From the NCBI GenBank assembly GCA_021432635.1, contig MU270065.1, positions 372,001 through 436,000 of the forward strand: a stretch of DNA of 64,000 bases, read 5' to 3'. Below, one piece after another: positions 47,185-57,692 of this stretch. Every line of letters begins with the position of its first letter. Position 1 is the stretch's first letter. Under the pieces are notes generated by a model. The model was given only the letters and a program-made list of their open reading frames with translations. It was not told the origin of the DNA and did not search any database. The translations under genes were made by a program, and so were the position numbers. This stretch comes from Thozetella sp. PMI_491 (taxonomy: Eukaryota > Ascomycota > Sordariomycetes > Chaetosphaeriales > Chaetosphaeriaceae).

Positions 47185-48047
47185 TTGACCTCTTGCCGCG
47201 CGTGCACAAGCAAGAGACGCGAAGCAGCACGAGCACAGTTCCCTTCGCATCTCTTCTCTCACCAATATCCATTCTAGCGTGGGAGTTCATGTGGAAGGAG
47301 CAGGAAGCAATGAAGGAGTCTATTATCCGGGTGCTAGGTTTGAACCAACAAGCGTTGATATCCCTCTTCGTTGACAGATTGATACCAGGAATTTAGGTAG
47401 CGCAAAAGTCAATACAGTTTACATGGTACCAGTCCAGACCCTTGGTTTTGCGCACTGATCTTGGTTCCGCTGATTCCCGTTTCCCAGCTCACGGCCTTCT
47501 TTGGTCTCCTCGTTGGGTATTTCTTATCCAGTGGCTCGCCGGCCGTTTGCCACAATGAACGGCTACTCTTCACCTATAGTGCCATGCATCTGATGCAAGG
47601 TTAGAAGAGGCCAAGTAGGCGACTGGGCCTTCGAGGAGGTCATCGACGCGTAGGCAGGCCCAGGCGTCCTAGTCTCGTGCAAGCTGTTTGCTGGTGTATA
47701 TATTGCCGGTATGTATACGCTAGGGAGCCCTTTCTTAAAGCGACTGCTAGCAAGTGCTTGGCAGCTGCTCCATAGCCAAATTAGCTATGGTTTAAACTTA
47801 GCATGGTAGTAGTCTAGGTGGGACATGCCGTAGCTACTATGACATCCATCGTTCCACGGCAAAGTTACAGTGGTGATATCCTATTACGCTTGGCCGTCGT
47901 ACCTATAAGACCTCCTAGGTTTCAATTCTTTATCCCAGCAGGCCAAGGGTAAAGCAAGGGTCTATTCTAGCTAGCCATGGCCTTTAGAGATAAGAAATAG
48001 CAGTGATTTAGTTGCATCCTGTCTCCCCGGCACCTGATGAGCAAAGG
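47185..48047. other. AT-richer intergenic region
   Basis: The base composition is visibly richer in A/T than the housekeeping blocks. No coding frame is recognised. It contains the 3' ends of the luciferase-domain and SRR1-like genes. Confidence 0.45.
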
Positions 48048-49261
48048 TTACCGCTCGTCTCTTGTATATACTACCAGCCGATGGAGCCCGCCCCCAAGCG
48101 GCACACGCTCTGACGCGAGCGGGAAACTTTGACATGTATAGCCCTGCCACAACCGCCTCGTCCTCGGCGAATCTGGGTTTGCCCACGGTCTCCTATAATG
48201 ACTTGAGTTAGCTATAAGCGTCGTAATAATAGCTGGTATACATACCCTTTATTGTTAAATACATTACTGCCTTCTGCCTTCTCGGTAATAATAACAGCCG
48301 GTCGTGCTAGGTCTGCAATTATCTGATTGACTGGTGCGCTGGCATAGGGCGAAAAGACAATACACTCGTCATCCAGCTCCGCAAAGCCTGCGGCACCGCC
48401 CTGACCGACTACTTCAAAGCCGTACTCTTGTAACATAGTGCATGTCTCGTCTGGGTACCGAGGGTCCTGGGTAAGGAGCCTTACCTCCTTACTGTTGTTG
48501 CTTGTATAGGCACGGGCTATGGCAGCGACTGTCAGTGCAATTGCGTGATGTAATGAAGAACTCTCCATCACAGATGTTTCCGGCTCTCGCTCTTGCTCTG
48601 GCCTGGAATTGTTGTCTACAGTCCACCAATATGGTGGTTTGCGGCCCATGGCGCCTAGGCCAAAGCAGAGGATCTTTGTCACCCTGATCGATCTAAACCC
48701 ACCAATATCTCCGCCCAGGAGCCCATGCAGTAGCGATTTCACTGCCGCACAGGTCGCACTGGAATCCCACTCTCCTTTAATGCCCTCGAATACCGACCGT
48801 GTGTTCTCAATAAGGCCCTCGTAGTCATGCACAGTCTGGTCGAGCCAGTCCACTAGGTAAGTGCAGTGGTAGGTGTCGGGAGGCCCAGTAGGCGTGCTTC
48901 GGACGAGGAGCCAATAATCTTGAAACTTGACCCATGGCTTCCTATAGACAGGAGGACAGGCTCGTATATAGGTCTCACGCAGATAAGAACGGGAAGCAGC
49001 GTACCAGATTGGCTTTGTTACCCCAAACATTGGGTTCGCGACGCGGATCCCGCTGCCATCGAAACGACGTAGCGTAAATGTCTCTAAGGCATAGGACTGC
49101 GCCATTTGCTGTTCGATATCTATGAGGTCCTCTCTTCTCCACAGCGGAGAGCCCGAGCTGTATAGGTCTGCAGCGCGCTGGCTGCTGGATATCCACTGCG
49201 CGTTGCTATGCTCTACTAAAGGCTCTGTAGCCTCTGCTATAGATAAAGCATGCTCTGACAT
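48048..49261 (-). CDS. SRR1-like domain protein
   Basis: Two exons are inferred, 49261-48246 and 48192-48048, separated by a 53-nt intron containing CTAAC, for 386 aa. The SRR1 domain is in the second half: IRVTKILCFGLGAMG, SLHHAIALTVAAIA, VRLLTQDPRYP, GFAELDDECIVFSPYASAPV and IITEKAEGSNVFNNKG. The predicted last exon adds RPWANPDSPRTRRLWQ, which fits the usual end of fungal members. ATG 49261 (MSEHALSI) is preferred over an upstream in-frame ATG at 49354, because the intervening residues look like translated leader. SRR1 proteins are linked to circadian and heme-related regulation in plants and animals. The fungal role is unclear. Codon use is less GC-rich than in the housekeeping genes here. 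Confidence 0.78.
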
Positions 49262-49419
49262 CCTGCCGCGACGAGTTTGGATGTGTAAAGATAGGGTGTG
49301 TGTATGGGTGAGGTATAATAAGATGGCAGAGATGGGTATTGAATAAGTACGCATACCCTTCCTAGAAGTAGGGAGGGGCTGACGGGTGGTGAGATTCGAT
49401 TAAGACCTTGGTGGGGGAC

Positions 49420-50400
49420 GACTACCACGCAGTCTGGAACTGTAGTACTTCGGCGCGGGCGTAGGCGTGGCGTAGGTAGGTAGAGAGCTTTTCGTCCTTC
49501 CACACCCGTCCCTCGAGGGTAGACCAGAGATACAAAGAAAACAGGGCTCTGGGGGCTCGCTGGCAAAGAAACGCCTGCCGAAGCAGCGGGACGTACGCTA
49601 GGTAGGTCAACAGCTAGTCTCCAAGTGGCTTTAGGAGAGACCAGATATTGTCTTTATAGAGCCCAGACTACTCCTAGCCCTTGTGGTACTACACGGAGAG
49701 CATCACGACCCTCTCCCAGACGAACGCGTGGCGCGGACGAGCGATGTTGCAGACCGTGACGGAGAGGAGCTCAGAGGCGCACAGCAGCGGGCCGGAAGTG
49801 ATGTACCAAAGCACCAAAAGCCGCCACAGGAGTCTTGCACATAGGCCTCGTATCCCTCCACCGCCGCGGCACAGAGGTCGAGACTACCGTCCTTCCTCAC
49901 GCGTAAGAACGTCTCGCAGAGCTCAATAATGTTGCAGATCCGGCACAGCAGCGCAGTATCAGCGCCGGCAACTATAAAGGCGGTTCGCGGATCGGTGAGC
50001 CACGAAGTGCCGGGGTTACTCTCGTCGAGTTCGTCGTGGAGCTTTCACGACTCGACCCTAGGGAGGTCTGCGACGGCAAGCAATGTCCTCTATCGTCGAG
50101 GACAGAATAGGCGTGGCGGGCGGTACTCAGTCTCTACTAGCCGGCACGCTTAGGACATCTACAGCTCGGTTTCACAGTACTCGACCATCTCACCATCGAG
50201 GGACCACCACACCTAGTGCTCCGCAACGGCCTTCTTAGAGACGGCACACAGGTACAGCCAACACGGCAAGATATAGCCAAACCTACTAAAAGAATTGGTG
50301 GCAAAGCTGGCGGAGAAGACCGGGCACGCAGTCGTCGTCGTCCTGCGCCTAGTCTCAGACGTGGGCAAAGAGGACCAGCTGCGCCGTCCACATGAGAGCA
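49420..50400 (-). pseudogene. Decayed relic of a RecQ/TLH-type helicase repeat
   Basis: One minus-strand frame stays protein-like for almost 1 kb but is broken by many stops. Readable blocks in order are TAQLVLFAHV, VWWSLDGEMVEYCETEL, GTSWLTDPRTAFIVAGADT, ELCETFLRVRKDG, YHKG (then stop) E (then stop) SGLYKDNIW, LTYLAYVPLLRQAF and LWSTLEGRVW. The order YHK-G...SG...LL-YL-YV-PL and then LWS resembles the region upstream of or within fungal telomere-linked-helicase/DUF3505-type repeats. That assignment is from memory of the pattern and is tentative. Several stops are TAG where a Gln (CAG) would fit, the expected product of C-to-T change at CpA. At least one frame change is also present. It is clearly non-functional. 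Confidence 0.5.
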
Positions 50401-50915
50401 GACAAGGTGCTGTTATAGTTTCCAGGCTCTTCCCACCTACCTACCGCTCGTTCCCCCCTGGTTCGTCCCTCTCGCTCTTCCAATGGACCTTACGGTACTG
50501 TATGGCGCAGGAACTAAGCACGGACGATTGGAACCGGACCTTGCATGTGCCTCCGTGATATGATTTGTCGTTCCTCCTGGTGTATTCAGGGCGCCCGGTA
50601 TATGCACCACGACCGATACTTTTAATGCAATCCATTTTCTATTCAGCATGATCCCCTCCTGTATACACTACGAAAGCCGCATCCTCGATGAAGTCAGCCC
50701 TGTCGTACAACAAAGTTACACAGTCCAGCTCGTGGTCAGTGGCGGCTGGCGATTTCTTTCACCGGCTTGAAGACCTCTTTTGCTGCGACTTTCTGTCGCT
50801 CTCATCCCCTCCCGTAGGCTGGGCGCTGCGTGCTGCCTTGGGGTCTCACTTCCCACCCGCCGTAGTTCCTGTCAGAGTGCATCCACCACCCAACCTGGAC
50901 ACCCACTCTCGCCCC

Positions 50916-53431
50916 TTAGTACACACGCTTGAAGGGCGGTACAGCCTTGCACTCGTTCTCGTCGAGCGTCGTTCCGATAACACGGCGGTACGAGAGATCG
51001 ACCTTGCCATGCGGCGACTTCTGCCACGACAGCGTGTGCTTCATCCAGTTCTCGTCGTCCCGGTCGGGGTAGTCCTCGCGGGCGTGGGCGCCGCGCGACT
51101 CCTTTCGGTTCGCGGCCGAGGTGGCGGTTTGTACGCTAGCCCATGGTTAGAACAAATACAACACACTAGCACGGTGGGATACTTACGCGCAGGTCAGGAG
51201 GTTGCGGAGCTCCAAGGTCTCGACAAGGTCCGAGTTCCAGATCATGCTGCGGTCCTTGATGCCGACCTGAGAATAGGTCTGGTCGACCTCGTTGATCCTG
51301 CGGACACCCTCGTCCAGGGACTCCTGGGTGCGGAAGACGCTGACGTCAGTCTGCATGACCTTCTGCATGGCCAGGCGGATCTCAGCCGTGCTCTTGGGGC
51401 CGTCCGAGGTGCGGATCTTGTCGAGGAACTCGATAGACTCGGCACCCGCGTCGGCGCTGAGGGGGCCCTGGGCCTCGCCGGGCTTGAAGTTATCGCGGAT
51501 GGTGTGCGAGACGGCGCGACCGAAGACGACCAGGTCGAGCAGCGAGTTGGCGCCCAACCGGTTGGCACCGTGGACGGACACGCACGCAGCCTCGCCGCAG
51601 GCAAACAAGCCGGGCACCACCTTATCGTTGCCCTGCTCGTCCACCGTGAGAACCTCGCCTGTGTACCGGGTGGGGATACCGCCCATGTTGTAGTGGACGG
51701 TAGGCAGGACTGGGATGGGCTGCTTGCGCACGTCGACGCCCGCGAAGATGCCCGCCGTCTCCGAGATACCGGGCAGACGCTCGGCCAGGATCTCGGCCGG
51801 GAGATGGCTCAGCTGCAGGTAGATGTGGTCCTTCTCGGGGCCGACGCCGCGACCCTCCCGGATCTCCATCGTCATGGACCGGGAGACAACATCGCGGGAG
51901 GCAAGATCCTTAGCCGAAGGCGCATAACGCTCCATGAAGCGCTCGCCCTCCGAATTGAGCAGGTAGCCACCTTCGCCACGAGCACCTTCAGTGATCAAGC
52001 AGCCAGCACCCTAGAGCATTCTCGGTCAGTTTCTGCGACTTCGAATCGAGGCCGCGGGGAAGCGCTCAGCCAAACCCCGCACGTTGAGATGCTTACATAG
52101 ATACCGGTGGGATGGAACTGGACGAACTCGAGATCCTGGTTGGGAAGACCAGCACGGGCAACCATGGCCATGCCGTCACCCGTGCACGTGTGCGCAGACG
52201 TGCACGAGAAGTAGGCACGCCCGTACCCGCCGGTAGCCAGGACCGTGTTCTTGGCCAAGAACCGGTGGAGTGTTCCGTCCTCCTGGTTGTACGCGAGCAC
52301 GCCGCGGCACTCCCCATCCTCCATGATCAGGTCCATCGCGAAGTACTCGATAAAGTAGTTGGTGTTATGCCGGAGAGACTGCCCGTAGAGCGTGTGCAGG
52401 AGCGCGTGTCCAGTTCTGTCGGCCGCCGCGCAGCACCGGTATGCCTGTCCGTCCTTTCCGTAGTTCTTAGATTGTCCTCCGAACGCTCGTTGGTAACTGC
52501 AGAGTGTGAGCTCGTCATCCTGACTGCCCGTGGGTCAACCTACATCTTTCCGTCCTCCGTCCGCGAGAACGGGCATCCGTAGTTCTCGAGCTCGATGATT
52601 GACGCCGGCGCCTCGCGTGTCATGTAGTGGATCGCATCCTGGTCTCCCAGCCAGTCCGACCCCTTCACCGTGTCGTACATGTGCCACCGCCAGTCGTCCT
52701 CGTGCATGTTTCCTAGTGAACGAGTTAGCTCACTTACAATCTCCTGAACACTAGCATCCCCAAACCACAACCTCCTAACATCAAGAAACTACCACAGCAA
52801 CCTACCTAACGCAGCATTGATCCCACCTTGAGCTATACACGCCTCAATGTTAGTAATACCCCAGAATAGATGTTTCTGTTGCTACCCGGAGCATGTCCTA
52901 GGAGCACGGGAAAACGGACCAGCAACAGTGTGGCTACGAGTCGGGAAGAGCTTCGAGATACACGCCGTCTTGAACCCGGCCTCCGCGAGACCAAAAGATG
53001 CTCTCAAACCCGCTCCTCCCGCTCCCACCACGATGGCGTCGTAAGCGTGATCCTTTTTGGTTGTTAGTAAACATGAGGTGGTCCTGGATGTTCAAGGGAG
53101 GGGTGGGAGGGAGGTCTTGAATGGGAATGAGAGGGAGGAGCAGGCCCAGGGAGGCAGTAGCGTACAATGACCGGGTAGTCTTTCGTAAGAAAAGGAGAGG
53201 CCTCCTTGGCACGAAGAGGAGAATTGGCGATGATTCGAGAGACGGGGCGCGTGGAAGAAAAGGCGCGAGCTTGACTCCGAGAAGAGAGGCGTGAGAGCTG
53301 GGGGGGACACGGCTTGGTCAGCGTCAATCGCGTACAATAGAGGGTCCCAGAATTAGCAAAAGGCTCGCAGAGATGGTTCAACTCACCATTGGCGCTGAGG
53401 CCAGTCGTCTCGAAGCCATTGCGGAAGCCAT
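50916..53431 (-). CDS. sdh1: Succinate dehydrogenase flavoprotein subunit, mitochondrial
   Basis: Eight exons are inferred: 53431-53387, 53297-53166, 53052-52920, 52832-52806, 52712-52544, 52496-52097, 52010-51187 and 51135-50916. They give 649 aa. The N-terminus ([12 protein letters not shown]...RAFSSTRPV) is a mitochondrial presequence. FAD binding is by [13 protein letters not shown], with His100 in RSHTVAAQGG expected to carry the covalent FAD. Substrate-site blocks [17 protein letters not shown] and SHTIRD and the C-terminal end [10 protein letters not shown] are all restored by splicing. The protein oxidises succinate in complex II and the TCA cycle. Oddities are a 27-nt exon 4 and a GTCCGT donor after exon 3. 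The first of two in-frame ATGs four codons apart is used. Confidence 0.95.
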
Positions 53432-54194
53432 TGTTCAGACGCAGTTGGGGTTGGTGTGAGGTTTGGGGAGGTTTTTGACGCAAATCAATCGGCTCGGAGA
53501 GAAGGGGTAGACTCGGAAGCTTGGGCCAATCACCGTGCATGTATTATTTTACTTCGTTGTGCCGAGGATATCTCCACGCACGGGCCAGTGTGGAGAGTTC
53601 GGACTTCTGGTCCCACTTTATCTTTATTTGACTGAGGAGGCGCCGCACGTGGCTAATGGATGACGTTCTATATACCAGTACAGCACCTCCAAGGGAAATC
53701 TGCCGCGATTCTCCGTCGTCCACGCCGACGAGTACTCATGATGCCTCGCACCTTCAAGACAAACCAGCTCTGTAGACTATTCCAATACAGTTAATGCCAT
53801 GCATTGGGAATGATTTTTACGTTAGATCCTCGAGAGACGGGTTATTCTGTAACAGCTGCCAACAATATCGACCGCGCCTTCCACTCGAGGAGGCGCCGGT
53901 GCATGCAAAATGAATCTCCGTGTCTCCCCGGAATTCTCGTCTTCTCTCCTCGTCTATCACGCTTCTCATCGGGCAAATTTGCTGCTATAGCACACTAGTT
54001 ATGAACCTCTGTGTTGAAAACTTCTCTGTTCGACAAAATACGAAGCATGGCTTCCCACCACCTCCACCCGTCCGCAGAAGAGAGCTCGTCTCGATTCCGC
54101 CGGTGACGACGGCCGATCGTCGTTCCTTGAAACGGCCAAGGAGGCCCTCGGTGCGTAGGAGATACTACCCTACTTACAGTGCCTCGCATCCTCA

Positions 54195-55080
54195 ATATAG
54201 TATGACTCTGGACCGCACGAACCCCTGCATCCTCCTTCAGTGGGAGAAAACTTAGAACATAGCAAGGTCCGCATCCAGGACATGTATCCTATAAGGACCA
54301 TATACGAGAATGACGGATCGCAATGGGAGACGGTGCTTGGCGAGAATTCGACAGCAATGCTGGACGTCTGCCACCGATTTGCAAAGCAGGCCATCACGCC
54401 GGCACCACTAAGCATCGTGCTGGCTATCACAACTTCGAGCTCGTCCAAAAGCTCCTTGAGGACGACGACATGCTAGAGGTCATAGAGGTCCTGATCCGAC
54501 TCCCTGTCACCCTTTATAGGGAGCCCCCCTTCTGCCTGGTGGTTCGAAGCGAAACATCTCAGGACATCCTCCACATTATCTTCTTCTGCTACCTTGTGGT
54601 TCCTTAACGCAGACGACGCGCTCCAGGAGATCACACTCCTGCATGGCCTCATCTGAAACGTGTTTTGCCAATGGGGTCACGTCTCTGTCGCCAAGGAGCG
54701 CCTCTTCTCGGACCGCCGCGAGTCGCGCAAGATGAACCAGCTAGATCTAGCCATATTCTAGCGTCAGATCAAGACTGCTTCAGGCAAGAATACGCCACAA
54801 GATGAGGCGTGGGGATAGCTAGAGTGCACTATACGTAAATCAGAGAATGCCAAGTTTGTCGAGACCCTGGACGGTCTGACCGAAACAGAGAGCTTGTTCG
54901 CGGCCTTTCTACAGTTCGTCTTTAAGAAGCGAAGATGGCGACCCGGAGTGGCTCCAGATCGATGCTGCAAAGCGTCTCTAAGAAGGTCGGGAGAAGGGCA
55001 AAGAGACCAAGAAGACGGATAAATCTAAGGCGAGGGATCGTAAAAGAGGCGGAGTGCCTACACTAAGCGTGGAGAGGGCG
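54195..55080 (+). pseudogene. Frameshifted pseudogene of unknown family
   Basis: Protein-like text continues through three frames: IQDMYPIRTIYENDGSQWE, then FELVQKLLEDDDMLEVIEVL, then AKERLFSDRRESRKMNQLDL and FVETLDGLTETESLFAAFLQ. The last frame contains TGA at 54654 and TAG at 54759 and 54816. Both TAGs sit where TGG (Trp) would suit, which is the complement of C-to-T change at CpA. I do not recognise the parent protein. A basic Lys/Arg-rich tail follows to about 55060. Confidence 0.5.
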
Positions 55081-55152
55081 CGGCGGGGTGGGTAAGCAGC
55101 AACATGAAGGCATTTAGAGACCTGTGATTAGGCTAGTTGCGCAGCAACGTGG

Positions 55153-55233
55153 GACGTGGTGATTGTCTGCAAGATTGTCGAGGCCGCATTCTGGTATACG
55201 GTCTCGGACAAGGTGGATATCAAGGTGACAACT
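55153..55233 (+). pseudogene. Diverged copy of the luciferase-domain gene's last exon
   Basis: These 81 bases align without a gap to 47095-47175, with 7 mismatches. In the same frame the copy stays open and changes four residues conservatively (A to V, I to F, A to V, S to T). Similarity stops abruptly on both sides, and no other part of the gene was found nearby. Confidence 0.8.
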
Positions 55234-57692
55234 ATACTGCATTACTCTCCATCTGTTTTGTGTCCTTGAGTCGCAGACATGAAAAGTTTCCTAGGTAAAT
55301 ACCCTTAAGGAATTATGTAGGTATTCGTACGGGGGGGAGGGGGCGGGGGGCACCCGTAAAATATGTGGTGGAGTATACGTGTAAGTGACCGTAGGCATTC
55401 CTTTCAGACTTCTTGTGGCATTACGACTGAAGTGTAATAGTAATTGCCACGTGAAATAGAAGCTTGTCGTCTATAAGGAGGGTAAAATCTAGTGAAAATA
55501 TAAAAGTATAGTTTAGTAAAGAGTAAGTTTAATACTACAGGGAAACGACCGCGAGACTCGCACTTACCGGGCATGGTGACGGAAAATCTGGGTGCCTCAA
55601 GAAGGCCATAGTCTACGGCTTCGTCTTCTTCGGCTCAGAACTCTACAGTCGATTATGGGTGAAACTGTTCGGAGTTCACCATGAACTCTTCGTCTAGGAC
55701 GGCTGGGTTGTCCTTAACCAAAATTTTGGTTGGGGCTTGACGGCTACGGCAACGATGAACTCGACGCGGGAAACCTGGATGGCGAAGGGGAAGGTCTCGG
55801 TTTCGTTGGGCCCGAGAAAGACGCAGGGGACAAGCGCAATGCTCGGCAGATCAGTTCAGATTTTGGCGAGTGCTGATGAATGTCTTCTGTCCCTTTGCCA
55901 TTCATTCTAAGGACAGGACCCGCTTTCCGTTGTGATAAAACCATAGTACACGACGCCGCTGTAACCAACCTTGAAGATGACGGCTGGGCTCGTAGGGAGC
56001 GGCACACCGCGAAGGATTGTGTCCTGCGCCAGGGCAATGCACAGCTTTTCGAGTAAGCACTCCTCGGATCCGCATTGCGGAAATCGCTTTTGGGAATGGA
56101 ACTCGTGCCCTCCACCTATTTATTTGCTGGCAAATTGTTGATAGAAGGGTTGATGGTGAGGTTGGCACAAATCCCTCTTTCGCCTCCGTTTATCCGTCAA
56201 CAATTTTCCAAACAAGGCTAGTGTCCCCCTATTTGTACACGCAGTGTGACGACCGTCTCGCCACCGGCTTCGTCTTCTTCCTACCTTTCTCTATCCTTTT
56301 CCTAGAACATCTAGCATAGTATTTTCTCTTACGGCTGCTATTTAATAATTACGCCACCGTATATGTAAACTAATAGTAGCTATTAGAGACTTTACTTCTA
56401 GATGTGCTTGGAAGGAACGCAAGCCAACCGACCGCTCCCAACCTCAGGGGACTGGTCAACCGAACGATTACAAGTGAGTCATGTCGTTAAGCTACGCATT
56501 AAAGACGTATTATCTGGTCTCCCAATGCCTTCCTTGTCCTCCCAGATGGCTTTTGCATACTTAGAAGAGCCGAGATGTCTGCGAAAAAACATCTTCGTCG
56601 CCACCACTTGATTGCACTCGGCCGGGAGCTCAAAATCGACTCGGAATGCTGCCCCTAGATGAATCGCCTGCTACAGCCAGTATAAGACCCTTCAAGTACA
56701 CCGACTCGCAAAGCGCTAACGTCAGGTGACTCGCACCGCTCTCGCGGGTTACCGCCAACGACCGGGTTGCGTACAACTCTAAACATCGCCAGATGGGCCA
56801 TGCGGGATCTGCCTTCTCTCTTTATGCGCCTCTTCATTAGCATACAGGACTGCCGCCTCTCTTCCGGCTCCCAGCAGTCCGCCCGTTGGAGCTCGGCTGC
56901 ACTGTTCGGGACCGTAGCTGAACGGAAGATGATGCTCGCCCGGGAAATCATTGAGTAACCTGGCACTAGCGAGATGGCCATCGCCTTCTAGGTGAAGGCT
57001 GGGGCCGATACTCGGCACGGGGTGAGTTATAGCAAGAAAGGAGTCCTATGCTCGAACTTTATGGGGAAAGCTATCCAATGAGGAGGCCTTTCTCCGGGAC
57101 GCCCCCATTGGGATGGTGCTGCGCATACTGGGCATTCCCGAGCTGCTCCAGGCAAGCTGCGACGTGAACAGCGTTGTAGCTCCTGCCCATGCCGGAACGA
57201 AAGACGCCGCCTGGAACAACCAAGGTTGGCCGCGCCGCCAACATCGACGAGGCTAAGACATACATCATCCTGGCGGGCGCACTCCGCCTGCACGCCGCCG
57301 GAAACCCGGTCTAGGAGCACTACCCACTCAGCTTCGCTAAGTGTCTGGCTGTGGGCCAGGCGCTTAGCACCGACGACCGTGCCGGCCTGTTGGCACCGCC
57401 CGCGTTGCTTTACCAACAGGATGTACAGTACCGTATCTCCTTCAATGCCAAACGACGAATAGAGTTTGGTCGGTTCGGTAGGGCCATTTGCGGCGTCCTT
57501 TCGATGGAGAGCTGGAGGCTGGCGATTCCGCGGCGCGGGCTAGTGAATCGGCCGGACGTCAGGAGAAGTGAGTCTATATTTCACCGCGAGATTGAGGCAG
57601 AGTCTCGCCGTTGGAGGTATTGCACTAGAGTATATAGGCAGTTTAACTTCAATGTCTTGTGGAATTCTCTACGAGACTGATATAACACCGGC

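Larger units (their letters stand above)
53432..57692. other. 4.2-kb region of decayed sequence
   Basis: This lies between the 5' end of sdh1 and the 3' end of the PX-domain gene. It holds the pseudogene at 54195-55080 and the gene fragment at 55153-55233, listed separately. Stretches at 55740-56150 (minus) and 57040-57440 (plus, for example FLRDAPIGMVLRILGIP and then SFAKCLAVGQALSTDDRAG in another frame) look like broken coding DNA but match no family I recognise. An AT-rich part spans 55260-55520. Confidence 0.45.
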
